64,000 nt of DNA. Origin: an uncultured Oscillospiraceae bacterium. Lineage in GTDB: Bacteria; Bacillota; Clostridia; Oscillospirales; Ruminococcaceae. Numbering within the stretch: position 1 is the stretch's first letter; each line of letters opens with the position of its first letter. A model generated the notes under the pieces. It saw only the letters and a list, made by a program, of their open reading frames with translations. It was not told where the DNA came from and searched no databases. Positions 43,924 to 52,419 of the stretch are shown one piece after another. Both the position numbers and the translations under genes were made by a program. Where the stretch lies: NCBI GenBank assembly GCA_949741215.1, contig CATJLA010000117.1:31768-95767 (forward strand), in the 5' to 3' direction.

Positions 43924-44616
43924 TCTTTATTTCCAAAAAGCGCCGGCCCTTTTTCAAGCCAATACCTTGCCATATATTGCACAATTGAAGCCGCGCTGTA
44001 ATTCCAGGCGCCGCAAAGTCAACAGCCCACAAAAGCAAGCCTTCTCCATATCAGGCAAAGGCAGCCTTTTTGCAGAAGAACCCGCAGACAGTCCCCCGCA
44101 AAAAAGCTCCGCCGGAACCCTGAACCAAAGCAACCTATCAGAAAAACGCCCTGCTTTCAGGCAAAATGGCACAACAAAACCGCCTCTTGAACCTATCATT
44201 CAAGAAAACCCCGGGAAGAACCCCTCCAGCCTGCCGGAGCAGTACCGTCCCGCCTAAAATTTTGCCTAACCCTTTCCCTTACAAAGGGGCCATTGCCGCG
44301 GCAGTCTGCCAAAATCTTCAGCCAGCCTTTTCCGGCAAGCCACAGGCCCAGTTAAAAGCAAAACCGGCCTTTTTCCAAAAGCTTCACCCTCTGCGCTCAC
44401 GTCCACATATTTTTTGCCAGAGACGCTTCAGAAACCGGCTCTGCGCCAAAAGCTTTCTCCGATTTGGGTTAATCCCGAAAGCATTTTCAGCCATATAATA
44501 GCTTTTCGGCTATATTTCGGCAATTTTTCTGCTGTCAGGAAACCGGATCCGGCTTTTCCACTACCCCGGCCAAGTTACAGCCCGGGCGTTTACACGAACA
44601 CAATACCAAGTTTATT
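43924..44616. other. 690-bp gap without a convincing gene
   Basis: Open frames on both strands lack ribosome binding sites and family features. I looked for RNase P RNA, tmRNA and SRP RNA signature stretches and saw none. Contains one clear dispersed motif copy (44239-44259) and a partial one (44394-44410). Confidence 0.5.
44239..44259 (-). repeat. Dispersed motif copy
   Basis: Minus-strand TTTTAGGCGGGACGGTACTGC in the long gap upstream of the rnj side. Confidence 0.55.
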
Positions 44617-46956
44617 TTATACCTTATTCTCCCCGGTGTCAAGAGGATTGTCCCCAAACATCCGGGTAAGCCTGCCGCAAAGCTCTGCCGCAACCTCTGC
44701 CTTGGCGGCCTGCACCATCAATTTCAGCTTTTTGCCCTTTCTGTCCGGACGAAGCAGCAGCACGGCATCCGGCTGCCTTACCAAAATCCCCTCTCCCGGC
44801 TGCTCCCGTTCCCCTCCGCCCATGGCCCGCAGAATGCCCGCAGGGTTTTCCCTCGTAGCAAAAACCCGCTCCTCAATGGCAAACTCCGGCAGCTCTTCCG
44901 TAAGGGCTTTCAGGGAAATCTCCTCCTCCTGCAAAAATCCCAGCAGCCGGATTGCCCCCATCAATCCATCCCGTACCCAAAACTGCTGCCGGGCCATCTT
45001 TCGGGCGGCATAATCCTCAGTGCCCGCAGGGCAGTCCAGATACCGCAGCAGCCTTCTGCCATGCTTTTGGGCAAGATCGTCCAAAAAGCGGGGGGCCTCA
45101 TAGGGCAGGGCCGTATCCTTTCCCCGCTTCCAGTGAGTCAAAGCGGTAAGCGCCATGGTCTGATATTTGGAAAGCCAACCGGTATCCCGATGGTACAGGG
45201 AAAACCATTCTCCCGTAGCCGGCAGCTTCAGCCGGTACTCCTCTCCCTCTCCTGTCCCCAGGTCCTTTAACACCTGCTGCCCCAGCTGACGAAGCGCCTG
45301 ATTCTGGCAGCTAAGCTCTACCTCCATGCCGGAAAGCCCGCCCGGAGCGCATCGCAGCAGCTCCATGGCATACAGCGCCCGAACGCCTCCCATCTCTACC
45401 GGAGGCAGGCAGTTGCTTTCTCTTGCACGAAGAAACTCCCCCCTGGTCAGAATCTGCTCCAGCTCCCGCTCCTGTTCCCGGGTCAAAGGCAGCCCTCCCT
45501 GGCCCGAAATCCGCAGGCAGCCCTGTTCCCGCCCGGAAATCAACACACCTGTGCTCAAGTCACAGTACCCCATGGCAAAGCCAAACAACCCCTCCCAGCA
45601 AGCTCCAAAATTCAGCGCCTGTGCTCCGGAGGCGGAAATCCCGGACATCACCGCATCAGCCAGCATACGGGCTGCGGGGGAGCCATCCCACCCCAGCCCC
45701 ACCATAGCGCAGGCGGATTTCTGCGCGGCAGTGCCCAGCGCCTGGCCCAGCCGGGCGGCAAATTCCGGGGTAAGCTCTATGCCAATCTCCCCGGTAATGC
45801 CCTGCTCTCCAAAATAGCTGCGGCTGGCCGAGCCATACCGCAGGTGATCCCGCACAATGGCGGCCTCTTCCACCCGCTTGCCCGGCCATATTTTAATGCC
45901 CTGCTGCACCACCGCTTTGGCGCCTACCACAGCTCCGCTGCCCAGGGCGGCCCCCTCTAAAACAGCGGCCTTTTGCTCCACAGCGCTTTTACAGCACAGC
46001 ACCCCGCCGGTAACCGAGGCATGTGCCGAAAGCTGAACGTCCTTTAACAACACGCTGCGCCTAACCCGCGCTCCGGAGCCTATGGCACAGCCCTCGTCCA
46101 CAATGCAGCGGTCCAGCACAGCGCCCTCCCCTATGGTGACGTGACTGCTCAGATACACCGGCGGCAAAACAGTATAACTTCCCGCAGGCCGTCCTCCCCG
46201 GAAGATATTCCCCTGAGCATCCCGCTCTCCATCCAGGCGGCAGCGCACCTTTCCGGCCAGCATGTCCTGCTGGCAGCGGGCATAAGCGTCCAGGTCTCCA
46301 ATGTCACACCAGTATCCAGTATCCTCCAATGCCCGAAGGTTCTGCTCCTTGGCCAGCATTTTAGGGAACAGATCCTTGGCAAAATCATAAGGCTTGTCCG
46401 TTGGTATCTGCTCCAGCACCCCAGGGGAAAGCAAGTAAATCCCCGTATTGGCATAATCGCTTACCGCCTGAGAAAACCCAGGCTTCTCCAAAAACCCGGT
46501 GATCCTGCCCCCTTCCTCCATACACACCAAGCCATATTCCCGGGGGTCCTCCACCCGTTTCACCAAAAGGGTGGCGTCGGCCTGTTTTTTGCGGTGGAAT
46601 TCCATGGCGGAGGTCAGGTCAAAATCACAAAGGGCGTCGCCGCTCATCACCAAAACCGGCTGATCCTTCCACTCTTTGCAGGCATTTTTCACGCTGCCGG
46701 CAGTTCCCAACGGGGTAGTCTCCTCAAAAAAGTGCAGCTTCACTCCGGCATAACAGTTTTCGGGGAAAGCCTCTATAATCCGCTCTGCCAAATACCCCAC
46801 CGTAACTGCCGCCTCCTGCACCCCGTGCTTTGCCAGCAGCTCAATTACATATTCCAAAGCCGGCCTGCCGCAAAGGGGCGCCATAGGCTTGGGCAGGTCG
46901 CAGGTCAAGGGACGTAAGCGCACCCCCTGGCCTCCCGCCATAATCACAGCCTTCAT
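44617..46956 (-). CDS. Sugar nucleotidyltransferase fused to a degenerate phosphomannomutase domain
   Basis: 779 residues from ATG 46956 (AGGAGG). Domain 1 (1-235) is a Rossmann-type NDP-sugar pyrophosphorylase: MKAVIMAGGQGVRLRPLT, KPMAPLCGRPALEYVI, GTAGSVKNA, MSGDALCDFD, and a YANTGIYLL strand. Domain 2 (about 250-375) is a left-handed beta-helix of hexapeptide repeats. Domain 3 (380-779) has the phosphohexomutase layout but no TASHNP serine loop (VLISGREQGCLRISG stands there) and no DGDxDR metal loop. Such three-part proteins are known in Clostridia and cyanobacteria. The nucleotide-sugar product is unknown; mannose-1-P guanylyltransferase is the usual label. Confidence 0.85.
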   Translation of the reverse strand: MKAVIMAGGQGVRLRPLTCDLPKPMAPLCGRPALEYVIELLAKHGVQEAAVTVGYLAERIIEAFPENCYAGVKLHFFEETTPLGTAGSVKNACKEWKDQPVLVMSGDALCDFDLTSAMEFHRKKQADATLLVKRVEDPREYGLVCMEEGGRITGFLEKPGFSQAVSDYANTGIYLLSPGVLEQIPTDKPYDFAKDLFPKMLAKEQNLRALEDTGYWCDIGDLDAYARCQQDMLAGKVRCRLDGERDAQGNIFRGGRPAGSYTVLPPVYLSSHVTIGEGAVLDRCIVDEGCAIGSGARVRRSVLLKDVQLSAHASVTGGVLCCKSAVEQKAAVLEGAALGSGAVVGAKAVVQQGIKIWPGKRVEEAAIVRDHLRYGSASRSYFGEQGITGEIGIELTPEFAARLGQALGTAAQKSACAMVGLGWDGSPAARMLADAVMSGISASGAQALNFGACWEGLFGFAMGYCDLSTGVLISGREQGCLRISGQGGLPLTREQERELEQILTRGEFLRARESNCLPPVEMGGVRALYAMELLRCAPGGLSGMEVELSCQNQALRQLGQQVLKDLGTGEGEEYRLKLPATGEWFSLYHRDTGWLSKYQTMALTALTHWKRGKDTALPYEAPRFLDDLAQKHGRRLLRYLDCPAGTEDYAARKMARQQFWVRDGLMGAIRLLGFLQEEEISLKALTEELPEFAIEERVFATRENPAGILRAMGGGEREQPGEGILVRQPDAVLLLRPDRKGKKLKLMVQAAKAEVAAELCGRLTRMFGDNPLDTGENKV

Positions 46957-47095
46957 GCTTTCAGTCCTCCTTTTTCCGGCATTGCAGCATATTTCCATAC
47001 AAGCCGGAGCATCTACCCCCATTATGGACGAAACCGGCCCTAAAAATACCTCCCCTGCAAAAATCCCCCAAAAAAGCCGGCAAATCCAATCCTGC

Positions 47096-47109
47096 AGGGA
47101 CGTCCTGCC
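47096..47109 (+). repeat. Dispersed motif copy (AGGGACGTCCTGCC)
   Basis: Core and CTGCC present, no T-run upstream. Resembles the site at 24307 including part of the flank (TTTACTGC / TTTACCGC). Confidence 0.5.
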
Positions 47110-47312
47110 ATTTTACCGCCTCCTATTTTCTCTAAAAGCCCAAAAAGGATTTTTTTCGACCCTCCATTTGCTGTACAATTTGAAAGTGCGCAGTCTTTTT
47201 AACCCGTCCGCAAGGATGTCTCCCCCTGACCCCTCAGCTTACCATCCACTGCAAATAATTTTCAAGGAAAAGCAGATCTATTCCAAAACACTATAACGAA
47301 AAAAATCCACAG

Positions 47313-47382
47313 CAACATTTCAATCGTTCCTGCAAGGAACGTACCTCCACTATTTACTATTCACTCTTACTTTTTACTTAAA
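47313..47382 (-). repeat. ~70-bp dispersed hairpin repeat, copy D
   Basis: Minus strand: AAGTAAAAAGTAAGAG, GAATAGTAAATAGTGG, hairpin GTTCC-TTGCA-GGAAC, GATTGAAATGTTGC. The hairpin stem differs from the other copies but still pairs. Confidence 0.85.
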
Positions 47383-47414
47383 ATAAACGTACATGAGCAG
47401 AAAAAGTTTCGGTC

Positions 47415-47481
47415 AAGCCTTTTCAAAGGCTTATGGAAGTCTGGAGGGCAACCGCCTTTGGTCGTTTCCCGCAGGGAGCGA
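47415..47481 (+). repeat. Three-hairpin intergenic repeat, copy 2
   Basis: Stems AAGCCTT (47415-47432), CTGGAGG/CCTTTGG (47441-47461) and TCGTTTCC/GGGAGCGA (47462-47481, loop CGCA). Matches the order of copy 1 at 4617-4680 read on the minus strand. Confidence 0.8.
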
Positions 47482-47684
47482 AATTCCCTGCCCCACAAAA
47501 AAAGTTAAAGCACAGCACAACTTTTCCGTTGAAAGCGCCCTAACAAATATTCGTTTTTTAGCTAAAAAATAGAAAAAAGGTGCAATTTTATTGTGAAAAA
47601 TATAACAAATTTGTGAAATAGTAAAAATACCTTAATTTTTGAAGGCCGAAAAAGAGAATTTTACGCAAAATATACAAGAAACTA

Positions 47685-47712
47685 TTGAAAATTTTCCGGT
47701 TTATGGTATAAT
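47685..47712 (+). promoter_or_regulatory. Promoter of the glycogen operon
   Basis: TTGAAA (47685-47690), 16-bp spacer, TATAAT (47707-47712). The leader to glgB is about 260 nt, AT-rich, with small stems ACACA/TGTGT and GCAGGC/GCCTGC just before the ribosome binding site. Confidence 0.7.
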
Positions 47713-47981
47713 GTTTGCATAGAAGATAATTTTAGCGAATTTTGGAACCGTTTTAGGGAGTACTAACAAACACCTTTTTCCCAAAATAGTATCAATGGCG
47801 TTTTATTCACAAAACGGATGGAAACCTTTTCCAAGTATCATTTTTTCGCCTAAAAATCCTATTGAATAAAATTAAAAATCACACCTTTCCAGTTTTGCTT
47901 TTATTCGGATAAAATAGAAAAGAAACACATTTTTGTGTAAAGCAGGCCCTCTCTGCCTGCCGAATAAGGAGGTCTTTACTT

Positions 47982-49919
47982 ATGGCAGTTTCCAAAAAAG
48001 ACAGCGTGCCCCTATACCTGTTTCATCAGGGCACCAATTATAAGGCTTATGAATTTATGGGCGCACATCCGTCCAAAAGAGGGCGGGGCGTAGGCTATGT
48101 GTTCCGGGTATGGGCGCCTAATGCCGCCGCTGTCTCCATTGTTGGGGACTTTAACAGCTGGAACCCCAAAAAGAATCCCATGAAAAAACTAAGTGACCAA
48201 GGTGTTTGGGAAGGCTTTGTTTCCGGCTTGGAGGACTTTTCTATTTATAAATACGCCATTGAAGCCGCAGACGGCCGCTCTTTTATGAAGGCAGATCCTT
48301 ACGGCTTTCACAGCGAATCCCCCTCTGCCAACGCCGGCACCCGGGTGTATGACATTGAGGGCTATCAATGGAAGGATGCCAATTGGTTCAAGAAAAAGGC
48401 CGGGCAGAATATTTACCACAGCCCTATGAATATTTATGAGGTGCATGCCGGCTCCTGGCGGCAGTATGAGGACGGCAATTTTTTCAGCTACACAAAGCTG
48501 GCAGAGGAGCTGATCCCCTATGTTAAGGAGATGGGCTACACCCACATTGAGCTGATGCCCTTAATGGAGCACCCCTTTGACGGCTCTTGGGGCTATCAGG
48601 TAACAGGCTATTTTGCCCCCACCTCTCGCTATGGCCGGCCTCACGAGCTGATGGAGTTTATCGACAAATGCCATCGGGCAGGCATCGGCGTCATTATGGA
48701 CTGGGTTCCCGCCCACTTCCCCAAAGACGCCTGCGGCTTATACGAGTTTGACGGCACCCCCTGCTATGAATACCAGGATCTTCAAAAAGCAGAGCATCCC
48801 CAGTGGGGCACCCGTATTTTTGACTACGGTCGTAATGAGGTTCAGAGCTTTTTAATCTCCAGCGCCATGTTCTGGATTGAAAAATACCATGTGGACGGCC
48901 TGCGGGTGGACGCTGTGTCCTCCATGCTGTACCTGGATTTCGAACGGGAAAGATGGCAGTGGAGCCCTAATTCCGAGGGCGGACGGGAGAATCTGGAGGC
49001 GGTTGCCTTTTTGCAAAAGCTCAATTCCGCCGTTTTAACCGAGCACCCCAACGCCCTGATGATCGCGGAGGAATCCTCCGCCTGGCCCATGGTAACCAAG
49101 CCCCCGCAAATTGGCGGTTTAGGCTTTAACTTCAAGTGGAACATGGGCTGGATGAACGATATGCTGGATTACACCTCCATGGATCCGGTATATCGGAAAT
49201 ACAACCAGGATAAACTGACCTTCAGCCTGTTTTACGCCTTTTCGGAGAATTTTATCCTCCCCATTTCTCACGACGAAGTGGTTCACGGCAAGTGCTCTCT
49301 CATCTCCAAAATGCCGGGGGATTACTGGAAAAAATTTGCCGGTGTGCGGGTATTTTTAGGCTATATGATGGCCCATCCAGGCAAAAAGCTCCTGTTTATG
49401 GGGCAGGAGTTCGGCCAGTTTATCGAGTGGGCCTACAAGCAGGAATTGGACTGGCTGCTGCTCCAGTATGAAAGCCACCGCCAGCTCCAGGCGTACACCA
49501 AGGCTGTCAATAAATTCTACCTGGATAACCCCGCCTTCTGGCAGGTGGAGGATTCCTGGGACGGTTTCCAGTGGATTGCCCATGACGACCATGACCAAAG
49601 CATCATCGCCTTCCGCCGTATGGACGAAAAGGGCCGGGAGGTTGTAGTGGTTTGTAATTTTACCCCCAATGCAAGGGAGAACTACCGCATCGGCGTCCCG
49701 GAAGCAGAGGAGTATCAGGAGGCTTTCAACTCCGACCACCCGGATTTTGGCGGCAGCGGCGTCCTGAATATAGGCCCCCTTGTGCCGGAGGAAGTTCCCA
49801 TGCACGGCTTTCAGACATCCCTTAGCCTGCGCATTCCGCCCCTTGGCGTCACCTACCTGAAAATTACCAAAAAGCGCAAGGCCAAAAAGGCGTCTCCTAA
49901 GCCAAAGAATGCCCAGTAA
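47982..49919 (+). CDS. glgB: 1,4-alpha-glucan branching enzyme
   Basis: GH13 enzyme introducing alpha-1,6 branches into glycogen. 645 residues: N-terminal CBM48 (VGYVFRVWAPNAAAVSIVGDFNSW), the (beta/alpha)8 barrel with VIMDWVPAHFPKD, nucleophile in GLRVDAV, acid/base in MIAEESSAWP and PISHDEVVHGK, then a C-terminal beta domain with a Lys-rich tail. AAGGAGG precedes the ATG. First of four same-strand genes for glycogen synthesis. Confidence 0.97.
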   Translation: MAVSKKDSVPLYLFHQGTNYKAYEFMGAHPSKRGRGVGYVFRVWAPNAAAVSIVGDFNSWNPKKNPMKKLSDQGVWEGFVSGLEDFSIYKYAIEAADGRSFMKADPYGFHSESPSANAGTRVYDIEGYQWKDANWFKKKAGQNIYHSPMNIYEVHAGSWRQYEDGNFFSYTKLAEELIPYVKEMGYTHIELMPLMEHPFDGSWGYQVTGYFAPTSRYGRPHELMEFIDKCHRAGIGVIMDWVPAHFPKDACGLYEFDGTPCYEYQDLQKAEHPQWGTRIFDYGRNEVQSFLISSAMFWIEKYHVDGLRVDAVSSMLYLDFERERWQWSPNSEGGRENLEAVAFLQKLNSAVLTEHPNALMIAEESSAWPMVTKPPQIGGLGFNFKWNMGWMNDMLDYTSMDPVYRKYNQDKLTFSLFYAFSENFILPISHDEVVHGKCSLISKMPGDYWKKFAGVRVFLGYMMAHPGKKLLFMGQEFGQFIEWAYKQELDWLLLQYESHRQLQAYTKAVNKFYLDNPAFWQVEDSWDGFQWIAHDDHDQSIIAFRRMDEKGREVVVVCNFTPNARENYRIGVPEAEEYQEAFNSDHPDFGGSGVLNIGPLVPEEVPMHGFQTSLSLRIPPLGVTYLKITKKRKAKKASPKPKNAQ

Positions 49920-50037
49920 CCTCTGTTTTTTATGAAGCTCGGCCAGAAGATAAACCGGGTTTCGTTAAAGTTTTCCTATCCTTATATAAAGCAGTTGCCC
50001 CTGCCGCCTACCGACCGGGGCAGAATGGAGGGTTTTT

Positions 50038-51240
50038 ATGTTCCGTAAAAAAGAATGGATCGCAATGCTGCTGGCAGGCGGGCAGGGCAGTCGGCTGTAT
50101 GCCCTTACCAGAAAGCTGGCAAAACCAGCTGTTCCCTATGGAGGAAAGTACCGAATTATTGACTTTCCCCTCTCCAACTGTGTCAACTCCGGGATTGATA
50201 CCGTAGGCGTATTGACGCAGTACCAGCCCCTGGTGCTCAACGAATATCTGGGCAACGGCCAGCCCTGGGACTTAAATCGGATCAACGGCGGCCTGTTTGC
50301 TCTGCCACCCTACCAAAAGAGCTCCGGCTCTGACTGGTACCGGGGCACCGCAAACGCCATCTACCAGAACATCAATTTTATCGAACGGTATGACCCGGAC
50401 TATGTCCTGATTCTCTCCGGCGACCACATTTATCAGATGGACTACGCCAAAATGCTGGCCTTCCATAAGGAAAAAGGCGCCGACTGCACCATCGCCGTGC
50501 TGGACGTCTCCCTGGAGGAGGCTTCCCGCTTCGGCATCATGAATGCGGACAGCGAGAAAAAGATTTTCGAGTTTGAGGAAAAACCCAAGCATCCCAAAAG
50601 TACTTTGGCATCTATGGGCATCTATATTTTCACCTGGAGCAAGCTGAAGCAGTACCTGGAGGAGGACGAGGCCAACCCCAATTCCTCCAACGACTTTGGC
50701 AAGGACATTATCCCCAAAATGCTGGCAGACGGCCAGAACCTGTACGCCTATCCCTTTGAGGGCTACTGGAAGGACGTAGGCACTATCGACAGCCTGTGGG
50801 AAGCCAATATGGACCTGCTGGACCCCAAGGTTTCCCTGAACCTGTACGATCCTATTTGGAAAATCTACTCCCGCAACCCGGATATGCCCCCCCATTACTT
50901 AGCCGAATCCGCCAAGGTACAGAACTCCATGGTATGTGAGGGCTGTTCCATTGCCGGCACAGTGGACGGAGCGGTATTGTTCGCCGGTGTTACCGTGGAG
51001 GAGGGCGCCATTGTACGGGATAGCGTCCTGATGCCCGGCTGTACGGTAAAACGGGGCGCCGTGGTGGATTACGCCATTGTGGCCGAGGATGTAACCGTAG
51101 GGGAAGGCGCCAAAATCGGCGAACGTCCTGAACATATTGAGGATAAAGACAGCTGGGGCGTAGCGGTTATCGGGGAAAAGGTAAAGGTTTCCCCCGGCAC
51201 TATCGTCCCGCCCAAGGCAATGATTGAGGAAAATCTGTAA
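50038..51240 (+). CDS. glgC: Glucose-1-phosphate adenylyltransferase
   Basis: 400 residues; makes ADP-glucose, the committed step of glycogen synthesis. [60 protein letters not shown] and the EFEEKP region are typical, with a C-terminal beta-helix. GGAGGG lies upstream of the ATG. It precedes glgD by 18 bp; in clostridia the GlgC/GlgD pair forms one enzyme. Confidence 0.97.
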   Translation: MFRKKEWIAMLLAGGQGSRLYALTRKLAKPAVPYGGKYRIIDFPLSNCVNSGIDTVGVLTQYQPLVLNEYLGNGQPWDLNRINGGLFALPPYQKSSGSDWYRGTANAIYQNINFIERYDPDYVLILSGDHIYQMDYAKMLAFHKEKGADCTIAVLDVSLEEASRFGIMNADSEKKIFEFEEKPKHPKSTLASMGIYIFTWSKLKQYLEEDEANPNSSNDFGKDIIPKMLADGQNLYAYPFEGYWKDVGTIDSLWEANMDLLDPKVSLNLYDPIWKIYSRNPDMPPHYLAESAKVQNSMVCEGCSIAGTVDGAVLFAGVTVEEGAIVRDSVLMPGCTVKRGAVVDYAIVAEDVTVGEGAKIGERPEHIEDKDSWGVAVIGEKVKVSPGTIVPPKAMIEENL

Positions 51241-51243
51241 GAG

Positions 51244-51257
51244 GGGGGCGTAACTGC
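51244..51257 (+). repeat. Motif-like sequence at the glgD ribosome binding site
   Basis: GGGGGCGTAACTGC, one base from the GGGGACGTAACTGC of 54688 and 62104; here its G-run also serves as the glgD ribosome binding site. Confidence 0.35.
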
Positions 51258-51258
51258 T

Positions 51259-52377
51259 ATGAACAAAAATATTCTGGGCATCATTTTCTCCAATATGCAC
51301 GATAATTCTCTAGGTGAGCTCACCGATCACCGCACCATGGGCTCCGTTCCCTTTGGCGGACGGTACCGCTTTATTGATTTTCCCCTTTCCAACATGGTAA
51401 ACTCCGGTATTACCAACATCGGCGTAGTTACCAAAAGCAATTATCAGTCGCTGATCGACCATATCGGCAGCGGCCGAGAGTGGGACCTTGCCAGAAAGCG
51501 GGGCGGGCTGTATGTGCTTCCTCCCTTCTCCAGCTCTCATTCCGGCATTTACCGGGGGCGTTTGGAGGCTCTGGCAGGCATCCGCAGCTTTATTTCCACC
51601 CAAACTGCTGACTATATTCTGCTTTCTGACTGTGACGTGATTGCCAACATCAACTACCAGGAAATGGTGGATACCCACATTTCCTCCGGGGCCGATATTA
51701 CAGTAATGTATAAGAGAATGCCTATCGAAAGCTCTGATCTCTACGAGACCACCGCCTTTGAGCTGGATGAACAGCACCGGGTGACCGACGTCATGATAGG
51801 GCCGCAGAATAAAGGCTATTACAACGTCTATGAAAATGTGGTGATTATGTCCAAGGAGCTGTTGGAGCGGATTATTCAGGAAACCTCTCAGCGCAGCCAA
51901 TACAGCTTCAAGCGTACAATCCTGCAGGGCAGCCGGGACCGGTTCGATATCCGGGGCTATGAGTACACCGGCGTCAGTATGACAATCCACAGCATCCACG
52001 GCTACTTCAAAGCCAATATGCAGCTGCTGGATAAAGAAACCCGGAGCAGTCTGTTCCGCCCCGGTAATCCAATCTACACCAAAATTAAGGACGAAGTGCC
52101 TGCCAAGTACGGCATGGCCTCCAGGGTAGTCAACTCCATGATCGCAGACGGCTGTGTGATTGACGGCACCGTAGAAAACTCCATTATCTTCCGCGGCGTT
52201 AAAATCGCCCGGGGTGCAGTCGTCAAAAATTCCATCGTTATGCAGGGCACTACTGTAGGCGAGGGTGCCAGTATGGACTATGTTATGGTGGATAAAGATG
52301 TATTCATCCGGGAGGGCAAGGAGCTGAAGGGCTCTAATACCTACCCTATCTACATCGCCAAGGGCAGCGTGGTGTAA
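51259..52377 (+). CDS. glgD: GlgD, glucose-1-phosphate adenylyltransferase-like subunit
   Basis: 372 residues. Paralogue of GlgC found next to it in Firmicutes; it keeps the fold (DHRTMGSVPFGGRYRFIDFPLSNMVNSG, LLSDCDVIANINY) but lacks the GGxGxRL nucleotide loop (NIHDNSLGELT-type N-terminus instead), so it is considered a regulatory or stabilising subunit. Hexapeptide-repeat C-terminus. Start ATG 51259 after a G-rich ribosome binding site. Confidence 0.95.
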   Translation: MNKNILGIIFSNMHDNSLGELTDHRTMGSVPFGGRYRFIDFPLSNMVNSGITNIGVVTKSNYQSLIDHIGSGREWDLARKRGGLYVLPPFSSSHSGIYRGRLEALAGIRSFISTQTADYILLSDCDVIANINYQEMVDTHISSGADITVMYKRMPIESSDLYETTAFELDEQHRVTDVMIGPQNKGYYNVYENVVIMSKELLERIIQETSQRSQYSFKRTILQGSRDRFDIRGYEYTGVSMTIHSIHGYFKANMQLLDKETRSSLFRPGNPIYTKIKDEVPAKYGMASRVVNSMIADGCVIDGTVENSIIFRGVKIARGAVVKNSIVMQGTTVGEGASMDYVMVDKDVFIREGKELKGSNTYPIYIAKGSVV

Positions 52378-52419
52378 GCCTGCTTCCCGGACCGATGACC
52401 GAAAAAAGGAGAGAGTTTT

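Larger units (their letters stand above)
47023..47684. other. Gap upstream of the glycogen operon
   Basis: No gene seen. In order: motif copy 47096-47109, 70-bp repeat copy D 47313-47382, three-hairpin repeat copy 2 at 47415-47481, then AT-rich sequence with two TTGTGAAA words (47592-47622) before the glgB promoter. Confidence 0.6.

Noticed and set aside
43954-44199. An 81-codon minus-strand frame in the long gap
   Set aside because: No ribosome binding site and no family features.
43820-44257. A 145-codon plus-strand frame in the long gap
   Set aside because: Low-complexity Pro/Ser/Gln/Lys composition, no ribosome binding site, no neighbour logic.
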